Positions 57,942-64,000 of a DNA stretch of 64,000 bases are shown one piece after another. Below the pieces are notes generated by a model that made no database searches, was not told where the DNA came from, and saw nothing but the letters and a program-made list of their open reading frames with translations. The stretch spans positions 310,001-374,000 of the forward strand of contig JBAJFG010000628.1 of assembly GCA_037903475.1 (NCBI GenBank), read 5' to 3'. How positions within the stretch are numbered: the stretch's first letter is position 1; every line of letters begins with the position of its first letter. Source of the stretch: Ancylostoma caninum (Eukaryota > Nematoda > Chromadorea > Rhabditida > Ancylostomatidae). The translations under genes and the position numbers were made by a program.

Positions 57942-58720
57942 TTAAAATTCCACATAAACTGAAAATAATACCTCGAATCTTTTTCCCCACGATCCTCCAA
58001 TCCACAACTCTTCCTCCCACGAATCCATATACACTACGAAGTGAGTTTTTTTATATAGGAATATTAATTAACCTGTGCGCTGTGCGTGTACAATAAATGA
58101 GCATTTAACCGTGCAGAACTCTGCAAGAGCTTTGTTTTCAGATGAAAACACACAATAAAATTGATAAATTTTCACAAAATGGTAAAAATATTAAAAAAAA
58201 AAGAGTCCTGGCGACGAGTACCAGCTTACTTTCATATTATGATGGAAATATCTGAAATAATTAAGCAAATTAACAGCAAATCCTTATTACCCTTAAATCC
58301 TTTTCCTCATTTTTTTTGTTTTGCTGAAAACTTGAAATTTTTCTCCTTTTCCCCGGTCCAGTGGCTTTGCACTCATACTTCGCGAGCTAGCCTTGTTTGC
58401 GCGCATAGAACAGCCAAATGGACACAGAGGGAAAAGACTAAAGGTAAGATGATGATATTCAATGAAAATTCGCGATACGCTCCGAATTTTCCATTTTTGA
58501 GACTTTAGCATTTTCATAACCGAAATTTGATGCCAACCCACAGTGTAGTGGATTATGCCAGAATATAATAAATTCTTCCTACTTTTGATGGAAATTTTTT
58601 TTTCAAAATAAGCATTGGACTCAGTCGCCATTGCGCGCACACAACTACTTTTTGGCCAAATCTTTGATCAAAGTGATTAACTGTGTCCGAGTGGAAGCAG
58701 TGATCGCGCTTCCAGACAGC

Positions 58721-59353
58721 TTAATCGCTTTTTTCTATTAAACTCGAGAGGTACGAGCTCAAAATAACTTTCCCTGAATTTTCGCAAGGCAACAGTTGGC
58801 CGTGGCCTTCGCCCTCAGGCAATATCACAGTCATTAATTTTGTGGCGAGACAAATAGCTCCGCCAACGCTTGCGAAACTTGCGCAATAGTCGGACACCTG
58901 CTCGGCGTCACTAACTAATTGCTGCGCACATTTACAAATTGCCATGCGCATCGTTGCGAAACAGATTACACACTATTCTGATTTCGCTCTTCTGAGTAAA
59001 CAAGTCTGCCAAAAACAGAACAATTTATTTCTTGAAACAACAACGACAACGAGTCTTCAATAGGGCACTATCACGTCTTTGTCGATTAAGCTTTCACGGA
59101 TGCTCTCCAGGCTGTGGAAACCACTAAAACACACGCTCGAGAGCGTGCTTCTGTGGAGCGTATTCGAAAGCGAGTCCGGTAGCTGACGTGTGGGTCCGAA
59201 ATTCGCTATTTGCACTGCTCCAAGGCGAAGCGTGAGTCCGTTTCTATCCCTCAGCCATTTATCCTCGCGCCACAAATGGGGTACAACTTGTCCGCGAAAC
59301 AGATCTCCCGTTTCGGAGGTTGAGCCTGAATAGTCGGGGAGCTCACTGTTCAC
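58721..59353 (-). other. Two adjacent minus-strand frames, possibly retroelement coding remains
   Basis: A 98-codon frame (59353-59057) begins at the edge of the dispersed repeat (NSELPDYSGSTSETGDLF) and is followed by a 76-codon frame (58951-58721). Composition is protein-like and they share strand with the repeat, but I recognise no domain. They may be the coding part of the element whose end is duplicated at 56672 and 59318. Confidence 0.3.
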
Positions 59354-59651
59354 ATAACTGATTTTATAAGATTTATTATATATGAAGAATTACAACAGCG
59401 GTTGAAAGAAAGTGGGTAGGAGAAGGATGGATGCGACCATCCTCGAGGAGCCAGCTCTTCTCTCTCTTTTTTTTTTCGGGACCCGCCTCCGGCGTTACAC
59501 ATGCTCCGGAGAGGCGGGGAGTTGAAGATAAAAAGAGGATGCGTGGGCTGCATCCTGACACCTAAACGCAAAAACTGGCGATGTTGTTCCACCGGGCTTC
59601 CCGGGCTTCGTTTCGACATCTCCATTCCTTGAGAAAAGCACGTCCTTGAGT
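59318..59651 (-). repeat. Dispersed repeat, copy 2
   Basis: Matches 56672-56945 but carries about 54 extra bases (CTAAACGCAAAAACTGGCG...) before CATCTCCATTCC, so one copy has an indel. Confidence 0.7.
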
Positions 59652-59836
59652 TTGTGTTTGCGATTGACGTTGATGTGACGTTGCACATGAGGACAAGTCT
59701 TGTTCACAAGGCGTTGAACGAGCTTATGCATTGCGAGGAATTAGATTCGGTGAACTCATGTGCTGGATCAACCTCTAAGCAGATCATTGTACGCCTGGAA
59801 GTGGACCTAGGAACTCGAGTTTTTCCTTGATGTTAG

Positions 59837-60159
59837 GAAGCAGTCCATTCGTGAAGATGGAGAAATTTGTGCTTTTCTTCCTGTTCTAGATAGGGGTGTG
59901 TGTCGCTAGTCTCCATTTTAATCCTATTTCAGAACTTAAAAGGAGATTCGTTAGGTTCCATCCAGATGATGCGCCTGAGGGAAACGAGGGATCTTTTTTG
60001 CAAATAAGAACAAGACAACAATGGACGAGGAGTTATATCAGCGTGGTTAATAGATACAAGCCAGGAGGAAGGTAAAAATTTTACACCAGCATCATTTCTT
60101 GACATAGAGGAGGAAGTTTTTGGGAAATCGTGAGAGAATATTATGTAAGACTTGAATGA
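59837..60159 (+). CDS. Three phase-compatible orphan exons of an unidentified gene
   Basis: Exons 59837-59895, 59933-60071 and 60108-60159 have GATGTTAG, CTATTTCAG and GACATAG acceptors and GT donors; introns are only 37 and 36 bases. Phases join cleanly, and the frame reads EDGEICAFLPVLDR, RRFVRFHPDDAPEGNEGSF, WTRSYISVVNRYKPGG and SFWEIVREYYVRLE before TGA. A GTAAGA at 60145 might instead be a donor. No upstream exon fits the starting phase and I recognise no family. The basic, aromatic composition could belong to a nucleic-acid-binding protein or a retroelement domain. The introns are unusually short, which lowers confidence. Confidence 0.3.
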
Positions 60160-60162
60160 ATT

Positions 60163-60235
60163 AGATGACGTCGATGAAGATGTTGATGATGAGGAAGACG
60201 ATGAGGACGATTATGATGACGATGAGGAAGAGTGA
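60163..60235 (+). repeat. Imperfect GAT/GAG trinucleotide repeat
   Basis: GATGACGTCGATGAAGATGTTGATGATGAGGAAGAC and similar triplets. On the plus strand they would encode an Asp/Glu tail, but the frame has a TAA just before it and no start. Confidence 0.7.
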
Positions 60236-60239
60236 CGCC

Positions 60240-61587
60240 GCTTCCGGTTGAATCGAGCTGGGAGAGAACCCACGATTTGAGGGGAAAGACTGTTCGCTAG
60301 TTAACGTACATATCTCTTTTGTACCCAAAACGCTGATATTTATCATCCTGTACCACCAAATTATCCCAAAGGTTCCAGAGCCTGTGTATCCCAAAATCTC
60401 TATTTCCATCCAGTTCCTTAGATTGAGTGAGCTGAAAACTTCTGAGTAGTTTTATCCTAATGACATCAGAAGCATGATAGCAGATATAGCAATTAGCACA
60501 TAAAGGAAATGCATGAGGCCTAACAGATGACCCTAATGGGGCAGGAAGGTGGCCCCTCCTGCCCCAGCGAGAATAACGCAGAAGGAATAAGAAAGGAGGA
60601 CAAGCAGGAGAATAAGAAAAACACAAATATGAGAATAAAAGGGAGGAAAAATTAGTCTCAGCGAGTGAGGGGCGGGACGAGAGAGAACGTTCCGAGACTC
60701 ACTACTTTTATACCCTCGGGGTGGAGTTTTTGGCAGCAGTTTCAGGGAAGTTACAGGCGGAGTTACAAGCGAAGCAGAGTTACAGGCGTTGCCTGTGCCA
60801 CTTTCGCGCTTCCCTACAATAAAAGATCCATGTGGCACATATTACGTGGAACTTTGCGGAATATGGAAACCGCTAGTTTCACAATGAGTTCGAAATGAGT
60901 AGCAGTTAAATAAAATAGGTTGAATACAGGTCCAGTTAGAGCTAGACTGCAATGCGAGTCCACTTGTCTACGTAGTGGCACGGCTGTTGTTTCATCGGTC
61001 AGCGCCGGTGCTCTAGGTATCTGGCGCGGCTCAACGGCCACACCTGTTGCTGTCCGAGGTCACATTTTAGCGCGCCAACGGAATGTTGCTGCGAACTTCT
61101 GTGATATCTTACGTGCTACTGCAGTCTTTTTCTCCTTCTTCGAGTAGAGCAGCCTGGAAGGGAAAACCACTAATTTGGAGCATAAACTTCCAATTTGTGT
61201 ACAAAAATACATATCTGGGCCGGTGGGTTGACACTGATACATCAAAAGAGAGCAGAGGAGTGGAAAGAAACTGAATGTTGGCACCTGCGTGGCGAATATA
61301 AAAGTGAGGAAGGATGGAAAGGTCAATCGTGGGAGTTACCACCTTGTGGCTTTCTCTTCAGTCTGTGCTAGAATTGTGATTTTTTACGCCTACTTGTATT
61401 TATAAGTTAGACCTCGTTAAAGAAATGTGTAGCAACTCGCTGTTTCCGAACTATTTCAGGAAGAACAGCCCAGCTCTGATCTAATTGTAAGATGTCTAAT
61501 AAGGTGCTAAAGTGAGTTAGGGGAACTTTCGAACCGTTCTCGCCTTTTTCTTCCCATGTTCAAGAAGACAAAATTGCCTGACGCTAC
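60240..61587. other. Intergenic DNA, nothing recognised
   Basis: Frames of up to 109 codons on both strands overlap each other and show no domain. Confidence 0.35.
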
Positions 61588-61721
61588 AGCTACATTTATA
61601 GTGCATCGGAGTGCGATCGGTCGGATAACGGATAATGCGTATCGATCTTCGGATAACGAATATCAATACGTAGCTTTTGTTATCCGACCGGATCGGACTT
61701 CGATGCACTATAAATGTAGCT
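61588..61721. mobile_element. 134-bp MITE, AGCTACATTTATAG ends
   Basis: AGCTACATTTATAGTGCATC and its complement form the ends; the arms continue through CGGA-T-CGATC-GGTCGGATAA. Same termini as the 1.25-kb element at 50250-51494, so it is probably its internal-deletion derivative. Confidence 0.85.
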
Positions 61722-61734
61722 TAGGGTCAATGTC

Positions 61735-61950
61735 CGTAGATGCATGGACTGAGACTCAGGCATCCGTGGGGTTCGACCCCAACACGAACGGGGGTTCGAT
61801 CATAGTTACACCTGGTTTCGAACCCCTCGTTCCACCCCTCAAGTGCTGTGTTCGTCCTCCCACGTGCTCCTGTTCCACCCCTCATGTGCTGTATTCCTCC
61901 CCTCACGTGCTCCTGTCCTACATATCACTTGCTAAGTTCTTTGCAAGACG
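61735..61950. repeat. Left arm of a large inverted repeat, with ~21-bp tandem units
   Basis: CATCCGTGGGGTTCGACCCC...AACACGAA pairs with the complement of 63130-63175, and GTGCTGTGTTC/GTTCCACCCCTC units (about 21-22 bp, five of them) pair with GAGGGGTGGAACACAGCAC at 63020-63090. Confidence 0.6.
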
Positions 61951-61970
61951 TGCTATGTTCGTCCCCTTAA

Positions 61971-62658
61971 AGGCAGCACCCACGATAACCTTCATGTCCA
62001 GAATTTTGAATGTTTTGGAGTCTGGACGATAGTCCCAGTTATTCTACGCAAGTTGCACCGCCGAAGGCATAAGCGTTCCTAAGATTTAGCAAGTTAGACT
62101 TGGTATCCGGGTATCCGCGGGGTGAGATGTGGCGCGATCCGGATCAGCTGATTTCTGCCGCAGTCACTCAGTTTCCCTAAGATAACGTTTGCTTTCCATG
62201 CTCATTTCCAGATGTTTTACCCTGTGATGATCTGATTCCCCCATCTACGCTCTTTCAATTGTTGTTAGACCGTATGATCGCTTCTTTTTCCCAGAACTTT
62301 CAAAATTTCAATTATGATTTAAATTTCTTTTCGTTAGCTCTTTACACTTAATCATAAGTTTTGTTGCTTTTCTTAAGGCATGTCTCTGTGGTGAACATTC
62401 TATGCCCCTTTTGTTTGTGCTTTTCTCCTCCAGGAAGGCTGGAAAATTAGTCGGTTATCTAGTTGCGCCCAAAAACTCGTTGACAATAAAGTCAGCGTCA
62501 TCGACTTCCTTGATCTACTCCACCAGCGTAACTCGGCCGCATTGCTATAATGCAGCAAATTGGTAGCATCCAAAAACCATTTTAACATGAGTTCTGACAA
62601 AATTGACCTCAAGAACGCTCTGAAACCTGAGTGACAAAGTTTTTCGTGGGTGCTGCCT
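61971..62658. mobile_element. 688-bp TTAA-flanked element, AGGCAGCACCCACGA ends
   Basis: TTAA, AGGCAGCACCCACGATAACC at the left; TTTTTCGTGGGTGCTGCCT, TTAA at the right. No open frame of transposase size. It sits between the two arms at 61735 and 62950. Confidence 0.85.
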
Positions 62659-62949
62659 TTAAATGTCAGTTCGTGTTAGACGTATCCCCACACGTTCACA
62701 TTGTGCGACGGCGCCCACTGGGTCTCGCGGTCACGCGGCGGATTGTTACATCCGCTCCGCGTTCGCAAGCGACCGCATCCCACGCATCTCGTCTGACCGA
62801 CTGCTGGGCGGGCCACAGTTCCCACCGGCCCTCAGCAGGCCAGACAAGTCCCGTAGGGCTTGTCAGTCTCCGCCCGAGACTAGACTGAGGCTTCCACATT
62901 CGGCTTATATACCGTTGAATCTGTATTAGCAACATGTCTAGCTAACACG

Positions 62950-63175
62950 GTATTGTCAGAATTTGTCGTGCTGGTGTCGAACCCCAAAACTGAACGCATA
63001 GGAACTGATGCGTGGAGGGGGGGGGGGTGGAACAGAGCACGTCTGGCAGTTCAAATTAGCAGGCGAGGGGTGGAACACAGCACGTACGGCATTAGCAGCG
63101 CGTCGCCTCTTCCATGGGAGTGAGGGGAGCTAGAACTTTTCGTGTTGAGGTCGAATCCCACGAGTGTCTGAGGAT
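62950..63175. repeat. Right arm of the large inverted repeat
   Basis: Complement of parts of 61735-61950, more diverged and with a G-run at 63010. The pair encloses about 1 kb, most of it the TTAA element. Confidence 0.55.
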
Positions 63176-64000
63176 GCGGTTTTTTCTTAATCGGTTGATA
63201 TTAACACCAAATATGTTGATAGGGTTCAACCGCTTACCTTCTATCTTTGATGCACCAATACTCACTCCTTTCTGGATGCCCTGCAGAATTCTCGGGACAA
63301 AGATTAGAGCGTGAAGAAGTGCGGTTGAACTTCCTTTCATACCTCTTTCCACGAGGGGCATGTCTGTGCGTAGTAATTACCTTTGCAAAGCAAAAGTAAT
63401 CAATGAAGGTCGAAAAAAATACTATCAATAGGCAGTACATCACAAGTCCGTTACCGCTGCTGTTTCGCCGACTTTCATGAATGCAACTTCTCATGATCTC
63501 GCGACTTCAACGTCCGATCATGCTTTAGGCTTCTATTTTTGTGTTCTTCGTTCAAACTCCACGTGAAGACCAGGAAACTCATACTTAGTGCGTAAGATAC
63601 GTTGTAGCTTCATCCATACTTACCGCTTGGTAACGTTTACGGGCCTCTGCAAAATTTCACGAAGTTTTTGGGCCGTCCCGGAACAGCGAAAATGGAAGCA
63701 GTTGTTCGCTCCGCGGTCGCGATGGCAAGATTAGGCATATTTCCTACGTGCCAGAAATTCTCTTCTCCCTCCCTATTTTGCACTGCGTTTCGACGCGTCC
63801 AGTTTCTCACGCGGTAAACATGAATAACGCCCGTCTTCCAAAATTTTTCTCGACTACGAAGCGTTGGTGCGAGCGCTGCCGTTTCCACGCTCTAATCACA
63901 CAAAGCTGGACCAAGCGCACCTAGAGCGTTTTCGAAAACTCCTGGATTTTCTCTGGAAACCCGAGGTGCAAACGTGAAGCTGTGCCTGTTTAGACCTTCA
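63176..64000. other. Right edge of window, nothing recognised
   Basis: Frames of 83-89 codons on the minus strand have no motif or splice support. Confidence 0.35.

Noticed and set aside
60163..60235. Asp/Glu-rich frame as the tail of a nuclear protein
   Set aside because: A stop lies directly upstream, no start exists, and the sequence is a triplet microsatellite.

Overview
The window reads as nuclear DNA of a nematode, most likely a strongylid (hookworm-like) parasite. The basis is: very short introns (51-60 nt) mixed with introns of 2-3 kb; AG acceptors just upstream of start codons, as expected for spliced-leader trans-splicing; a bandit-like (Hsmar1/cecropia-type) mariner; and a dense load of small inverted-repeat elements. 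The genus is an inference. No CRISPR array, operon of bacterial type, rRNA or convincing tRNA was seen.

Confident host genes are few. An EB1-family microtubule plus-end protein (8 exons, 275 aa, 30437-37511, + strand) is followed 2.5 kb downstream by the mismatch-repair gene msh-2 (23 exons, 853 aa, 40042-49874, + strand). A small uncharacterised four-exon gene (172 aa, 18402-17698, - strand) has a trans-splice acceptor and an AATAAA signal. Weaker traces are an exon at the left edge (45-139), a frameshifted UPF1-like helicase relic (6522-6846, -) and three phase-compatible orphan exons (59837-60159).

The rest is mainly transposon-derived. (1) 11001-21275 is a nested complex: inverted copies of a Penelope-like retroelement end at both edges, a mariner inside them split by 7.56 kb with a 47-bp identical duplication at the break, the small gene inside that insertion, and a small element inserted in the Penelope GIY-YIG domain. 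(2) At least six complete or truncated elements have TTAA flanks and AGGCAG ends (6109, 24412, 25555, 39070, 57537, 61971), plus a 2.6-kb one at 26489-29078 that carries a 19-unit, 50-bp minisatellite. A second TTAA family ends in AGGGGCTT (6966, 24851). (3) Several TA-flanked foldback MITEs occur (10540, 13167, 15326, 21906, 28607, 43875). (4) Long foldback or inverted-arm structures lie at 50250-51494, 52528-53400 and around 61735-63175.

msh-2 and the EB1 gene are intact by every junction and phase checked. Their large introns have absorbed repeats: a MITE in msh-2 intron 8, a perfect 30-bp-arm hairpin and a 30-bp minisatellite in msh-2 intron 15, and degenerate repeats and a 19-C run in EB1 intron 7. 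No coordinated novel gene system was found; the most unusual material is the nested transposon architecture.
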